This document shows positions 14,592-24,153 of a DNA stretch of 64,000 bases, piece by piece. Every line of letters starts with the position of its first letter. The first letter of the stretch is position 1. This stretch comes from JANRKF01 sp964518725. GTDB taxonomy: Bacteria > Pseudomonadota > Alphaproteobacteria > Rickettsiales > SXRF01. The position numbers and the translations under genes are program-made. The notes under the pieces were generated by a model. The model saw only the letters and a program-made list of their open reading frames with translations. It did no database searches and had not been told where the DNA came from. Location: assembly GCA_964518725.1 (NCBI GenBank), contig CAZFKP010000001.1, positions 1-64,000 of the forward strand, written 5' to 3'.

Positions 14592-15626
14592 ATGAAAACA
14601 CTGAACATCGCAATCTTAGGTGCATCGGGCTATACCGGGGCGGAGCTGATCCGGCTGCTCGCGGGACATCCTCATGCAAAAATCGCGGTGCTCACCGGCG
14701 ATTCTCAGGCTGGAAAACCCATCGGCGAGGTCTATCCGCATTTGCGTTTTTCAGGGCTGCCGGATTTGATTTCGATGGAGCAGGCGGATTTTTCTAAGAT
14801 CGACCTGGTGTTCTGCTGCTTGCCGCATGGTACGACGCAGCAGGTGATTGCGGCGCTGCCTTCTCATCTAAAAATTATCGACCTCTCTGCTGACTTCCGG
14901 CTGGAGAATCCGGAAACCTACAAGCAATGGTATGGCCACGCGCACCAGGCGTTGGAGCTTCAGAAAGAAGCGGTCTACGGCCTCACCGAGTATGCGCGGG
15001 ACGCAGTTAAAAAAGCACGGCTGGTGGCCAATCCCGGCTGCTACCCCACCAGCGTGCAACTGCCGCTCATTCCGTTGCTCAAGGAAAAATTGATTGATCC
15101 GGCGAGCATCATCATCGATGCCAAATCCGGCATGACCGGGGCAGGGCGGGCGGCACAGCAAAACCACCTCTACACCGAAATCAGCGAGGGGGTGAGCGCT
15201 TACTCCATCGGCGCGCATCGCCATGCGCCGGAGATCGAGCAGGGTTTATCCAAAGCGGCGGGCAAGGAGTTGGTTGTGAGCTTCACGCCACATTTGATGC
15301 CGATGAACCGGGGCATTCTCTCCACCATCTATGTGAGAACCACCGCCGATGTCGGTACGCTCAAGGCATCGCTCGAAAAGGCCTATAAGGATGAACCGTT
15401 CGTACATGTGATGCCGGATAAGTTCCGGGTTTTCACCCACAGCGTGCGCGGCACCAACCACTGCATCATGAACGTGTTTGCGGATCGGATGCCGGGCCAG
15501 GCGATCATCGTGTCCGCCATTGATAATCTGGTGAAAGGCGCTTCCGGCCAGGCGGTGCAGAACATGAACGTGATGTTCGGATGGCCCGAAACCTTAGGGC
15601 TGGAACAAGGGGCGGTGTTTCCTTAA
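14592..15626 (+). CDS. argC: N-acetyl-gamma-glutamyl-phosphate reductase
   Basis: A 344-residue NADPH-dependent reductase of arginine biosynthesis. It converts N-acetylglutamyl phosphate to the semialdehyde. The nucleotide-binding motif ILGASGYTGAELIRLL is at residues 8-23, the catalytic Cys150 lies in ANPGCYPTS, and the later GTNHCIMN segment is typical. Length matches type-I ArgC. The start follows an ACGAGGATTCT ribosome site. It stands after rplM-rpsI, a common alphaproteobacterial arrangement. The downstream gene is convergent, 12 bases away, with no terminator between. Confidence 0.97.
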   Translation: MKTLNIAILGASGYTGAELIRLLAGHPHAKIAVLTGDSQAGKPIGEVYPHLRFSGLPDLISMEQADFSKIDLVFCCLPHGTTQQVIAALPSHLKIIDLSADFRLENPETYKQWYGHAHQALELQKEAVYGLTEYARDAVKKARLVANPGCYPTSVQLPLIPLLKEKLIDPASIIIDAKSGMTGAGRAAQQNHLYTEISEGVSAYSIGAHRHAPEIEQGLSKAAGKELVVSFTPHLMPMNRGILSTIYVRTTADVGTLKASLEKAYKDEPFVHVMPDKFRVFTHSVRGTNHCIMNVFADRMPGQAIIVSAIDNLVKGASGQAVQNMNVMFGWPETLGLEQGAVFP

Positions 15627-15638
15627 GGTCAAAGCGGG

Positions 15639-16538
15639 CTATTCAATTCCAACTGTACTTTTTTCTTGTGTGATAATTCTATCAATATGTTGCCGTGTAT
15701 CGGCGCTGTATTTTTGTATGGCTTGACAAGTTTTCGCGTTAACGCGCAGATTTCTTTCCAGAGAGTCAAAATATTCGCGCATGTGCGTAGTATCCAATCC
15801 TCTAACATAACTGACCGCACCATACGCTGCGGCGGTAACATGATCAAGAATGACCGGGCTGCGCAGACCTTGTCTTTCCAAATATGCTTGCACCTTGCTT
15901 TTAATAGCTTGCTCAACAGTGTCTGTTTCTAAGAGGGTTTCAACATGTTTCCGTGGATCTTCCTCGTCGATTAGGCTCTCCCCTTCTTGTCCTTCCAATA
16001 CCGTGTGGATGTAGCTTTGTACGGCGTTAATCTGGCGCAACCGATGCTGCAACGCATGGGCATAAGATTCCATATGGGTTTCAAATTCTGCCAGAAATTT
16101 TTTTACTTGAGTAATGCCTCTTTCCAAGGATTTACTATCGATAGGTTTTTTGTTGATTGCCATTCCCATAGCAAAAGTGCCGTTAAAGCCCCCGGTAAGC
16201 AATTGATTGCAGTCGCCGCTAAGTAGTTTGAAATAATCCCGTGCCGTGCGAAAATTCTCTGCTCCATTCCATGCGATTTCAAAATATTTCTGTTTTTCAT
16301 CCTCGCGGACATATTGCGCCAATTCATCACGCGAGATATCAGCATCGATGTATTCAAAAATATCAGATAAACCAAGTTGATTTGAACGATTTCTCAAATT
16401 CTCATACGGACGAGTTTCTGCATCTTCTATCCATTCGAACTTTTTAGAATAAAAAGTATTATTTTTGCCTTCTAAAATGCCTAGGATGCGTCTTGCAGCA
16501 TTCTTAAGTGCGCGTTCTTGAGGAGTTTCTTCAGCCAT
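15639..16538 (-). CDS. Orphan cytoplasmic protein of unknown function
   Basis: A 299-residue, mostly helical, charged protein beginning MAEETPQERALKNAARRI, with no signal peptide or membrane segment. It includes a Gly/Met-rich stretch (LLTGGFNGTFAMGMA) and a long C-terminal helical region (NLRVNAKTCQAIQKY). I recognise no family. The DNA is noticeably more AT-rich than argC and the carbonic-anhydrase gene on its flanks, suggesting later arrival. The ATG at 16538 is used because the longer frame begins with a hydrophobic, Asn-run sequence in AT-rich spacer. Real coding is supported by length and codon regularity only. Confidence 0.7.
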   Translation of the reverse strand: MAEETPQERALKNAARRILGILEGKNNTFYSKKFEWIEDAETRPYENLRNRSNQLGLSDIFEYIDADISRDELAQYVREDEKQKYFEIAWNGAENFRTARDYFKLLSGDCNQLLTGGFNGTFAMGMAINKKPIDSKSLERGITQVKKFLAEFETHMESYAHALQHRLRQINAVQSYIHTVLEGQEGESLIDEEDPRKHVETLLETDTVEQAIKSKVQAYLERQGLRSPVILDHVTAAAYGAVSYVRGLDTTHMREYFDSLERNLRVNAKTCQAIQKYSADTRQHIDRIITQEKSTVGIE

Positions 16539-16620
16539 AGGAATTGAATAATAACACAAAAATATTAAATAAATTAAATTATTGTTATTGTTGATTCTTT
16601 TATATATAGGTACGGGTATC

Positions 16621-17166
16621 ATGACCCAACCCATCATCCTCCCCTATCAAGGTGAATATGCGCCGGGCGGCGTGTCGCCCACCATTTCCCCGAAAGCGTT
16701 TATTGCGCCCGGGGCGGCGGTGGTGGGCGACGTGCATGTGGGCGAGGATTCAGCCGTCTGGTTCGGCTGCGTGGTGCGCGGCGATGTGAACATTATCCGC
16801 ATCGGCAGCCGCACCAATATTCAGGATGGCACGGTCATCCACGTCACCCGCAAAACCGGCCCGACCCATATCGGCAGCAACGTCACCATCGGCCACAGCG
16901 CGCTCATCCACGCCGCCACGCTCGAAGATAATTGCTTCATCGGCATGCGGGCGACCCTCATGGACGGGGTGGTGGTGGAGTCCGGTGGCTGGGTAGCGGC
17001 AGGCGCTTTGGTGACACCGGGAAAACGCATCCCGGCGGGCGAAATCTGGGCGGGCAACCCGGCAAAATTCTTCCGCAAGCTCACCTCGGAGGAAATCGCG
17101 TTTATCCCTGTCTCCGCCGAAAATTACGTCAAACACGCCCGCGAATATCTGGCGATGAAACTTTAG
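16621..17166 (+). CDS. Gamma-class carbonic anhydrase-like (YrdA/PaaY) hexapeptide-repeat protein
   Basis: A 181-residue left-handed beta-helix protein. Hexapeptide repeats run from about residue 25 to 150 (for example VVGDVHVGEDSAVWFGCVV). The zinc histidines expected for the gamma class occur in VIHVTRK and in IGHSALIHAA. Family members trimerise and bind metal; carbonic anhydrase activity is shown for some and absent in others. The ATG at 16621 is preferred, since the earlier start adds a hydrophobic non-homologous leader. Its stop overlaps the ftsH stop by 4 bases, tail to tail. Confidence 0.9.
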   Translation: MTQPIILPYQGEYAPGGVSPTISPKAFIAPGAAVVGDVHVGEDSAVWFGCVVRGDVNIIRIGSRTNIQDGTVIHVTRKTGPTHIGSNVTIGHSALIHAATLEDNCFIGMRATLMDGVVVESGGWVAAGALVTPGKRIPAGEIWAGNPAKFFRKLTSEEIAFIPVSAENYVKHAREYLAMKL

Positions 17167-19091
17167 GACTCCACCCCATCATCGTTTTTCTTCCGGCTGG
17201 ACGGCAATGACGATTTCACCGGCTTGGGTTTTCCGGCCGATTCATCGGGGGTGCGGATGGTTTCGCCGGCAATGAGTGCTTTGATTTCGTCACCGGAGAG
17301 GGTTTCATATTCCAGCAATGCCTTGGCGACGATATGCAGCTCATCCAGATGCTCGGTGAGGATATGGGTGGCCTGGCGGTGGGCGTCTTCGACGATGCGT
17401 TTAATCTCGCTGTCGATGATGGCGGCCTTTTCGTCGGATACGGCATTGTTCTGTTGTCCCATGGAATAACCGAGGAAGACTTCCTGATGGTCGCTGCCGT
17501 AAAACAGCGGGCCGATCTTGTCGCTCATGCCCCATTCGGTGACCATGGCGCGGGCGAGGTTGGTCGCGTATTTGATATCGCTTGAGGCGCCGCTTGATAC
17601 TTTTTCATAGCCGAAAATAATTTCTTCGGCGACGCGCCCGCCCATTGACACGGCAAGGTCGGCATACATTTTCTCACGCAGATATGATAATTTATCGGCT
17701 TCCGGCAGGCGCATCACCATGCCGAGCGCCCGTCCACGCGGGATGATGGTGGCCTTGTGAATCGGGTCGGAGGCGGGGGAATAAATTGATACCAGCGCGT
17801 GTCCGCCTTCGTGATAGGCCGTCATTTTCTTTTCTTCCTCGCTCATCACCATGGATTTGCGCTCGGCACCCATCATCACCTTATCCTTGGCGGCTTCGAG
17901 GTCTTTCATGGTCACGACTTTTTTGCCGAGGCGTGCAGCGAGCAACGCGGCCTCGTTCACGATGTTGGAGAGGTCGGCGCCGGAAAATCCCGGTGTGCCG
18001 CGGGCGATGATTTTGGAGTCCACGTCCGGTCCTTTCGGCACTTTCCGTAAATGCACATCGAGGATTTTGGCGCGGCCATTGATATCCGGGTTCGGCACCA
18101 CAATCTGGCGGTCGAAGCGGCCGGGGCGGAGCAGCGCCGGGTCAAGCACGTCGGGGCGGTTGGTGGCCGCGACGATGATGACCGACTGGTTGGCCTCGAA
18201 CCCGTCCATCTCTACCAGCAACTGGTTGAGGGTTTGCTCGCGTTCGTCATTGCCGCCGCCAAGCCCTGCACCGCGATGACGGCCAACGGCGTCAATCTCG
18301 TCGATAAAGATAATGCACGGGGCATTTTTCTTGCCCTGCTCGAACATGTCGCGCACGCGGGATGCGCCGACGCCCACGAACATTTCCACGAAATCGGAGC
18401 CCGAGATGGTGAAAAACGGCACGCGCGCTTCGCCGGCAATAGCGCGCGCGAGCAGGGTCTTACCGGTACCGGGAGGGCCTACCAATAAACACCCCCGGGG
18501 TATCTTGCCGCCGAGGCGCTGGTATTTCTGCGGGTCTTTCAGGAAATCGACCACTTCGACCAGCTCGTCCTTGGCTTCTTCAATGCCTGCCACGTCGTCG
18601 AAGGTGACGCGCTCGGTCTTTTCGGTGAGGAGTTTTGCGCGTGATTTGCCGAAGCCCAGCGCGCCGCCACGCCCGCCGCCGCCTTGCATCTGGCGCATAA
18701 AAAACACATAGACGCCGATCAGCAGCAGGATTGGGAACCAGCCAAGCAGGATGCTCCAGACCGACTCGCTGCGGCCATCATCGACCAGCGCGGTGATTTT
18801 CACGTTGCGGGCGGCCAGCTTGTCGACCAGCCCGGCATAGTCGGGCGCCTGGGTAGTAAACATACTGCCGTCGGCAAGATGTCCGGAAATATTCGAGCCG
18901 CGGCCAATGCCGGAGCGGATGACCACGTCGGAAACTTGCCCTTGATCGGCCTTGGACAGGAAATCGGAAAAGGCAATTTTATTGCTGTTATCCTGTTCGA
19001 CATTTAGTTGCAAGGTATTGAACAGGGCGATCAGCAAAACGCCAACCACCAACCACACCAGCATGTTTTTACCGAAATTTGGCACGTGCAC
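17163..19091 (-). CDS. ftsH: ATP-dependent zinc metalloprotease FtsH
   Basis: A membrane-anchored AAA+ protease of 642 residues that degrades misfolded membrane proteins and regulators. Two N-terminal transmembrane helices flank a periplasmic domain (residues ~30-110). The Walker A GPPGTGKT is at 205-212, Walker B IIFIDEIDAVG near 260-270, the second region of homology near 310-330, and the zinc site HEGGH at 427-431. The start is GTG; 19091 and 19085 are both possible, and 19085 has better spacing from GGGAG and gives the usual opening PNFGKN. It overlaps tilS by about 20 bases. Confidence 0.98.
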   Translation of the reverse strand: MHVPNFGKNMLVWLVVGVLLIALFNTLQLNVEQDNSNKIAFSDFLSKADQGQVSDVVIRSGIGRGSNISGHLADGSMFTTQAPDYAGLVDKLAARNVKITALVDDGRSESVWSILLGWFPILLLIGVYVFFMRQMQGGGGRGGALGFGKSRAKLLTEKTERVTFDDVAGIEEAKDELVEVVDFLKDPQKYQRLGGKIPRGCLLVGPPGTGKTLLARAIAGEARVPFFTISGSDFVEMFVGVGASRVRDMFEQGKKNAPCIIFIDEIDAVGRHRGAGLGGGNDEREQTLNQLLVEMDGFEANQSVIIVAATNRPDVLDPALLRPGRFDRQIVVPNPDINGRAKILDVHLRKVPKGPDVDSKIIARGTPGFSGADLSNIVNEAALLAARLGKKVVTMKDLEAAKDKVMMGAERKSMVMSEEEKKMTAYHEGGHALVSIYSPASDPIHKATIIPRGRALGMVMRLPEADKLSYLREKMYADLAVSMGGRVAEEIIFGYEKVSSGASSDIKYATNLARAMVTEWGMSDKIGPLFYGSDHQEVFLGYSMGQQNNAVSDEKAAIIDSEIKRIVEDAHRQATHILTEHLDELHIVAKALLEYETLSGDEIKALIAGETIRTPDESAGKPKPVKSSLPSSRKKNDDGVES

Positions 19092-20433
19092 CTTCTCCCT
19101 TGTCGTGTTTTTCTTCTTGATTCATAGCGGATGTGCGCTCGTCGGCAAGAATTTTAGCAGGAACGAATTCTACCTGAACATCGGGCGCAACACCAGAATC
19201 TTTCTTCCATGCGATATGGGGAATGGCGATGCATTCTTCAAGATGGAAGATGGCAGGAAGCGTCGGCCATGCCGATTTTGGGATGGGAGATGCGGCAAGG
19301 GCTTTGGCATGGGCGAGGTACGCATTCCCAAGCGCGCTGATGCGGCAGGCCTCCACGCGCCCTGCAACGGGTGTTATGATAAACCGCCCATCCCACAAAA
19401 GCGGCCATGGTTCTAATGGCCGCGGCGGGGCAAGGTGCTTTATTTCGCGGGTGAGGAGCCATGCGCCGGATTGTTGCTGGTAACGGAACACAACCCCATG
19501 CAGCGTTATTTTCTGGTTGGCGTTGGGGTGTTGTAGTGTGGCTACCAGCCGGTCGATTTTCTCGCTGCGCGGTGGGGTGGCGTCGCCGCTAATGAGGGTG
19601 CATAAATGGGTGGCAATCCGTGGTTTAAGTTCGGCGGGTTGTTCCATAAAGCGCCGTGCATCCAGCGTTCCATACCCGGCCTCATCGCTAGAAAAGCAAT
19701 AGTTAACCGACTTAGTAACATTATTATCCAGTATGATGCGGAGTTCATAAAAGAAGTTAGTCAAATGGCTAATTCGTGTGAGTTGTGCTTCGTCAACATG
19801 GCGAAGCATGTGCCGGAACGCGTTGCGGGTGTAGCTGGTATTGCGGTTGCTTGGGTCATCGATCCATGGCTGTCCATGCTGCCGGAGTGTTTCCTCAAGG
19901 CGTGATTTATGAAATGACAATAGCGGGCGGCAGAGAAAAACACCCTGCCGGATGCTGAAGGGGAGGGTGCCGGCAAGCCCCTCCATACCGCTACCGCGCA
20001 GCAAGCGCATAAGAAAAGTTTCCGTCTGGTCGTCCGCCTGATGGGCGGTTGCAAGGTGGCGGATGCCATGCTTCAGGCACCATGCGGTCATCAGGCGGTA
20101 GCGTGCCTCGCGGGCTTTTTCCGGCATGCCGCTGGCGATCGGCTCGTGCTGCCAGTCGAGGATGGTATGCGCGATGCTCATCGTAGCGCACCACTTCCCA
20201 ACCGTTGCCGCCTCGTGGCGCGATGCTTCGCGCAGCCGGTGATCGATGGTGAGCGCATGGAGTGTGATGTTGTGCCGTGTTGCATAATCTGCGAGCAGGA
20301 TCAGAAGCGCCATGCTGTCGGCACCGCCGGAAACGGCGACGGCGAGCTGGAGGTCGGGTGGAAGGGGAAGGGCGGTGTGGAACGCCCGTTCAAATTCTGT
20401 GGCGGAAACGGGGGCGAGTGCCGCGCTACTCAC
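19069..20433 (-). CDS. tilS: tRNA(Ile)-lysidine synthase
   Basis: A 454-residue N-type PP-loop ATPase that adds lysidine to the CAU anticodon of tRNA-Ile. The PP-loop is VSGGADSMALL near residues 34-44, and the later DDQTETFLMRLLRGSG segment is diagnostic for TilS. The C-terminal domain is short and poorly conserved. The GTG start at 20433 overlaps the cpoB stop (GTGAGTAG) and removes an N-terminal stretch that would lie inside cpoB; an ATG at 20478 is the alternative. The order pal-cpoB-tilS-ftsH is the usual one in alphaproteobacteria. Confidence 0.94.
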   Translation of the reverse strand: MSSAALAPVSATEFERAFHTALPLPPDLQLAVAVSGGADSMALLILLADYATRHNITLHALTIDHRLREASRHEAATVGKWCATMSIAHTILDWQHEPIASGMPEKAREARYRLMTAWCLKHGIRHLATAHQADDQTETFLMRLLRGSGMEGLAGTLPFSIRQGVFLCRPLLSFHKSRLEETLRQHGQPWIDDPSNRNTSYTRNAFRHMLRHVDEAQLTRISHLTNFFYELRIILDNNVTKSVNYCFSSDEAGYGTLDARRFMEQPAELKPRIATHLCTLISGDATPPRSEKIDRLVATLQHPNANQKITLHGVVFRYQQQSGAWLLTREIKHLAPPRPLEPWPLLWDGRFIITPVAGRVEACRISALGNAYLAHAKALAASPIPKSAWPTLPAIFHLEECIAIPHIAWKKDSGVAPDVQVEFVPAKILADERTSAMNQEEKHDKGEGARAKFR

Positions 20434-21346
20434 CGCAGCCGATGCGCTGATGTTCCACGTGCGCTTTGGTGGCGACATTGGCCGAGGACGCCTTATACTT
20501 GGTCATCACTTGCGACAGCACCACGCAGGCTTCCTCTTTTTTCTTGAGCGCTGCCAGCGACATGCCGAGTTTCAGTAAATTATCGGCGGCCTTCGGGCCT
20601 TTGGGCATGGCTTCAAAGCCCTGGCGGAAATGATCGACAGCTTTGGTGAAATCCTTGCGGATGTAATAAGTCTCGCCCTGCCAGTAATAGGCGTTGCCCA
20701 CCAGCGGATCCTTGGGGTATTTCTTGGTGAACTGTGCAAAGCTCTTGGCTGCCTCTTCATATTGGTTTTGGTTCAGTAGACGGAACGCATAGTTGTAATT
20801 GTCGCGTGGGGTATCGGCAGTTGGTGCGGCAGCTTCCGCTTCAGTGGTGGCAGTATCTTCCTTGGCAGGTGGTGCCGTATCGGCGGGTACTCCTTTCACC
20901 GAAACTTCCGGTTTCTTGGCTGGTTTCTGCGGGTCTTTCTTTGCCGGTTTTTCAGGTTCGGCAGCTGCCGGGGCGGGTGCCGGCGCCTGGGCGGCTTTTT
21001 CGAGTTCGGTGAAACGGAACTCGGCATCGCGTTTGAATTTTTCGAGGTCTTCGGTCAGGCGGCGTGTTTCAAAGTCTTTTTGTTCGATCTGGCCGCGCAA
21101 GCTACGCACCTCTTCTTCAAGGGTGGAAATACGCACATTTGTCCGTGCGGTTGTGATGTCGCCGCCTTCGCTTGGCGCGGCGGCTTCGCTGCTGCTGCCA
21201 CTCAGCCTGGCGCGCTCAAGCTGGCGCTTAAGCAGGAGCACATCCTGTTCCAGCTGGTCGACGCGCTCATCACTGGTTTCCTGCGCCACGGCGGGTGTGG
21301 AAACAAGGAGACAGGCAGCAAGAAGAAAAAAATGGGAAGGGCGCAT
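20426..21346 (-). CDS. cpoB: Cell division coordinator CpoB (Tol-Pal system protein YbgF)
   Basis: A 306-residue periplasmic protein. A signal peptide (HFFLLAACLLVSTPAVAQ) is followed by a trimerising coiled coil (DQLEQDVLLLKRQLERAR and LEEEVRSLRGQIEQ). Next comes an Ala/Pro/Lys-rich linker of about 60 residues (PAKKDPQKPAKKPE) and a C-terminal TPR domain beginning NYNYAFRLLNQNQYEEA. CpoB links outer-membrane constriction by Tol-Pal with septal peptidoglycan synthesis. The ATG at 21346 gives a proper signal peptide. A strong hairpin terminator separates it from pal. Confidence 0.94.
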   Translation of the reverse strand: MRPSHFFLLAACLLVSTPAVAQETSDERVDQLEQDVLLLKRQLERARLSGSSSEAAAPSEGGDITTARTNVRISTLEEEVRSLRGQIEQKDFETRRLTEDLEKFKRDAEFRFTELEKAAQAPAPAPAAAEPEKPAKKDPQKPAKKPEVSVKGVPADTAPPAKEDTATTEAEAAAPTADTPRDNYNYAFRLLNQNQYEEAAKSFAQFTKKYPKDPLVGNAYYWQGETYYIRKDFTKAVDHFRQGFEAMPKGPKAADNLLKLGMSLAALKKKEEACVVLSQVMTKYKASSANVATKAHVEHQRIGCGE

Positions 21347-21395
21347 AACAACCAACATCATGAGGGATAATAAAACAACCGGCGCGATTATAGAC

Positions 21396-21432
21396 AAAAA
21401 AAAGCGCCCCGCAAGCTGACTTACGAGGCGCT
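21396..21432 (-). terminator. Terminator hairpin between pal and cpoB
   Basis: On the minus strand a 13-base stem AGCGCCTCGTAAG/CTTGCGGGGCGCT (two G-T wobbles) closes a TCAG loop and is followed by seven or more T. It lies 17 bases after the pal stop. A T-run on the opposite side (21433-21439) could let it act on both strands. cpoB therefore probably needs partial read-through or its own promoter. Confidence 0.88.
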
Positions 21433-21448
21433 GTTTTTTCAAGCCGGA

Positions 21449-21925
21449 CTACTGGTTGCTGACAACCGAGACGGCGCGGCGGTTCTGCGACCATGCAGAC
21501 TCATCCGATCCAACGACAGCCGGGCGCTCTTTGCCGTAGCTGATGGTGGAGATGCGGCTGGTGGCAATGCCTTGATCCGCGAGATAACGCTTGGTGACAG
21601 CGGCACGGCGTTCGCCGAGCGCGATGTTGTATTCGCGTGTGCCGCGTTCATCGGCGTGGCCTTCGACGGTCACGTTGATGTTGCTGTATTGTTTCAGCCA
21701 TTCAGCTTGTTTCGACAGGGTCGCCTGCGCTTCGCTGGAGAGGGTTGAGCTATCGGTATCGAAGAACACGCGATCACCGACGTTCTGGGTCAGGTCTTCC
21801 TGGGTGCCTGGGGTTGCAGGGCCGGAGCCATTACCGCCCGCACCACCGCTGCCAGCACCGCCTTCGCACGCTGCGAGTAAGAAAAGGGCAGAGACGACTG
21901 CCAGAGATTTTGCAACTAGTTTCAT
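21449..21925 (-). CDS. pal: Peptidoglycan-associated lipoprotein Pal
   Basis: A 158-residue outer-membrane lipoprotein. The signal ends in lipobox LLAAC (lipidated Cys20), followed by a Gly/Ser-rich tether (EGGAGSGGAGGNGSG) and an OmpA-like peptidoglycan-binding domain. The domain has FFDTDSSTLSSEAQ, the key motif NVTVEGHADERGTREYN, and ALGERRA. Pal binds peptidoglycan and TolB to draw the outer membrane in at division. The ATG at 21925 follows CAGGAG. tolQRA and tolB are not in this window. Confidence 0.97.
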   Translation of the reverse strand: MKLVAKSLAVVSALFLLAACEGGAGSGGAGGNGSGPATPGTQEDLTQNVGDRVFFDTDSSTLSSEAQATLSKQAEWLKQYSNINVTVEGHADERGTREYNIALGERRAAVTKRYLADQGIATSRISTISYGKERPAVVGSDESAWSQNRRAVSVVSNQ

Positions 21926-22212
21926 ATCAATAAACTCCTGTAAGTGATGTGGTACCATGGTGAAGGATGCGTCTTGGTAGGCGCATGCATAAAAGACGGC
22001 ATAAACTGATAGCGTTCCACAGCGTTAATTGCAACAGTTACTATCCATTTTTTTTTGCACCGTTTAACAAACGGCACGGTTGTGCCATAACAGCAACAGT
22101 CAGTGTGGCGTTCGGTAAATATGGCGGCGTGTGCGTCATTTTTCAGGGGGTTGAATCATCAAAAGATTGGCGTATGCTGGCGCGTCGAAACTCTGGAGCG
22201 GAAGAAGTGAAA

Positions 22213-24153
22213 ATGATAAAGAAATTAATGATGCTGGCGGCTGGTTTTGTGTTTGCTGCGGTGGTGGCGGCGATTGTCGTTCCGATGTTCATCAACCCCA
22301 ATAATTTCCGCGCCGCCATTATCCATCAGTTGGAGGATGCTACGGGATATGCGGTGAGGGTGGATGGCGACCTTTCCATCCAGCTCCTTCCGTTTGCGCG
22401 GATCAGCGCGCGCAAGATCATGGTAAAGAGCCGTGCGGAAGCTGAAAATGATCCATTCATCAAGGCTGGCGCGATCGACATCGGTGTTGAGCTTTTTCCG
22501 CTGTTAAGCGGCATTGTCGAAGTTCGCAACCTGACGCTTAAAGAGCCGGTGATTACCCTCAAGCAATATCCTCGCGGGAACAACTGGCGGAAGGGGGGGC
22601 GCAATAATTATGATTACACGGTACCGCCAAGCTCTGTTACAGACGAGCCGGAGCTGGATTTCAGTGGCTCAACGCCTCAGAGCATCTTGCTGCGCGACAT
22701 AGAAATTATCGATGGGGTGTTGCAATATACAAACCAGGTAAGCGGCACTAAAATCACGCTCACCAACCTTGATCTTGATGCTGGCATGGATTCAATGGCA
22801 TCGCCCTTTACGGTCAAGGCGGAAGCTGTATGGAATAGCAAGCCGGTAGAGTTAAAAATCAAGCTAGGGGCGCTTGGGGAATTTCTGGCCAATAAAAAAG
22901 TGCCGCTGGAGGCATTGTTCGAGAGCGATCTGGCAAAAGTGGCATTGACCGGGCAGATGAATAAATTGAATTTCTCAGGCGAGATTGGTGCGAGTTCCGA
23001 CTCGGTGATGATGGTTGGGGGGTGGCTGACCGGAAAGCAGGCGCAGGCAGGCGTGAAACCGATGGCGCTGACGGTAAAAGGAAAAATGGAATGCTCGCCG
23101 ATCGCTTGTGGCGTTGCAAAATCGGATATCGTTCTGGATGGCCAGAAGCTAACCGGTGACGCCAAAGTCGAAATGCATCAGGAGCGGCCGATGTTGCAGA
23201 TCGACCTTGCGGCGCCAGCTCTCGACCTGACTCCTTATGTGCAGAAAAATAAAAGCGCTGGGATGGCACTGATCGGATCTGCCTATGCGGCGGAGGCGCC
23301 ATGGAGTGCGGCAGCGCTTGACCTCAGCGCCTTGAATTTCGTGAATGGCAATTTCAGCCTGGTAGCGGATAAGCTCATCGCCAATAAGTTCGAGGCGGGC
23401 AAGCTGGTTGTCCGTGCCAAGATTGATCGTGGCACACTGTCGGCGGATGTAGTGAGTGCCGACCTTTATCAAGGCAGCGGCAGATTTTCAGGCAGCCTCA
23501 GTGTCGAGGGGCGGGCGGATGGGCTGGTGGTAATTGATGGTGTTCAGCTCAAGCCGTTTTTTGTCGGAATGGCCGATAGCGACCGGTTTAGCGGGCGTGG
23601 TAATGCGCGCGTTGCTTTTAAAACCCGCGGGAAAAGTGAAAAAGAAATGGTTGGGAACCTGACGGGGGATGGCACGATCAAGATACTTGATGGCAGCGTC
23701 AAGGGGGTGGATATTGCGAGCATGGTGCGTAATGTGAAATCGGCTTTCACAGTGGTTGATACGGCACCGCGCCAGACGGATTTCACCGAGGCGGGCGGTA
23801 ACTTCACCATCGCTGGCGGCGTCATCACCAATAATGACCTGGCCATGAAAGCACCGCTATTTCGCGTCGGCGGCAAGGGCAATGTTGATTTGCCGGCCTA
23901 CCGGATCGACTATCTGCTGACGCCGGAAGTGGTGGAAACGCTTACCGGGCAGGGAGGCAAGGACAAGCGCGGTATCAGCGTGCCGGTGCGTATTACCGGG
24001 GCGCTGGATGATCCTCGCTATGCTCCCGATCTGTCGGGTGTCGTGCAAGAAGCGATTAAGGATCCCGAGGCGCTGAAAAAGAACCTGAAAGAAAATCTGG
24101 GAGGAGTAAAAAGCTTGCTGAAAGACGGCAAGGCGTTACTTAAAGGGTTATGA
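22213..24153 (+). CDS. AsmA-family inner-membrane-anchored protein
   Basis: A 646-residue AsmA-like protein. It has an N-terminal membrane anchor (LMMLAAGFVFAAVVAAIVVP), then the family opening MFINPNNFRAAIIHQLEDATGYAVRVDGDLSIQLLPFARIS and, at the C-terminus, the AsmA_2 region (SVKGVDIASMVRNVKSAF, then LTPEVVETLTGQGG). AsmA proteins form long beta-groove bridges thought to move phospholipid to the outer membrane. The ATG at 22213 is chosen because it follows GGAGCGGAAG and starts the hydrophobic anchor; the frame upstream is not conserved-looking. It overlaps the carbonic-anhydrase gene (ATGATG). A second AsmA gene lies at 49.5 kb. Confidence 0.92.
   Translation: MIKKLMMLAAGFVFAAVVAAIVVPMFINPNNFRAAIIHQLEDATGYAVRVDGDLSIQLLPFARISARKIMVKSRAEAENDPFIKAGAIDIGVELFPLLSGIVEVRNLTLKEPVITLKQYPRGNNWRKGGRNNYDYTVPPSSVTDEPELDFSGSTPQSILLRDIEIIDGVLQYTNQVSGTKITLTNLDLDAGMDSMASPFTVKAEAVWNSKPVELKIKLGALGEFLANKKVPLEALFESDLAKVALTGQMNKLNFSGEIGASSDSVMMVGGWLTGKQAQAGVKPMALTVKGKMECSPIACGVAKSDIVLDGQKLTGDAKVEMHQERPMLQIDLAAPALDLTPYVQKNKSAGMALIGSAYAAEAPWSAAALDLSALNFVNGNFSLVADKLIANKFEAGKLVVRAKIDRGTLSADVVSADLYQGSGRFSGSLSVEGRADGLVVIDGVQLKPFFVGMADSDRFSGRGNARVAFKTRGKSEKEMVGNLTGDGTIKILDGSVKGVDIASMVRNVKSAFTVVDTAPRQTDFTEAGGNFTIAGGVITNNDLAMKAPLFRVGGKGNVDLPAYRIDYLLTPEVVETLTGQGGKDKRGISVPVRITGALDDPRYAPDLSGVVQEAIKDPEALKKNLKENLGGVKSLLKDGKALLKGL

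Noticed and set aside
21967..22212. N-terminal extension of the first AsmA protein upstream of 22213
   Set aside because: The extension is Arg/His-rich and lies in the promoter region of divergent pal; a ribosome site and membrane anchor start at 22213.
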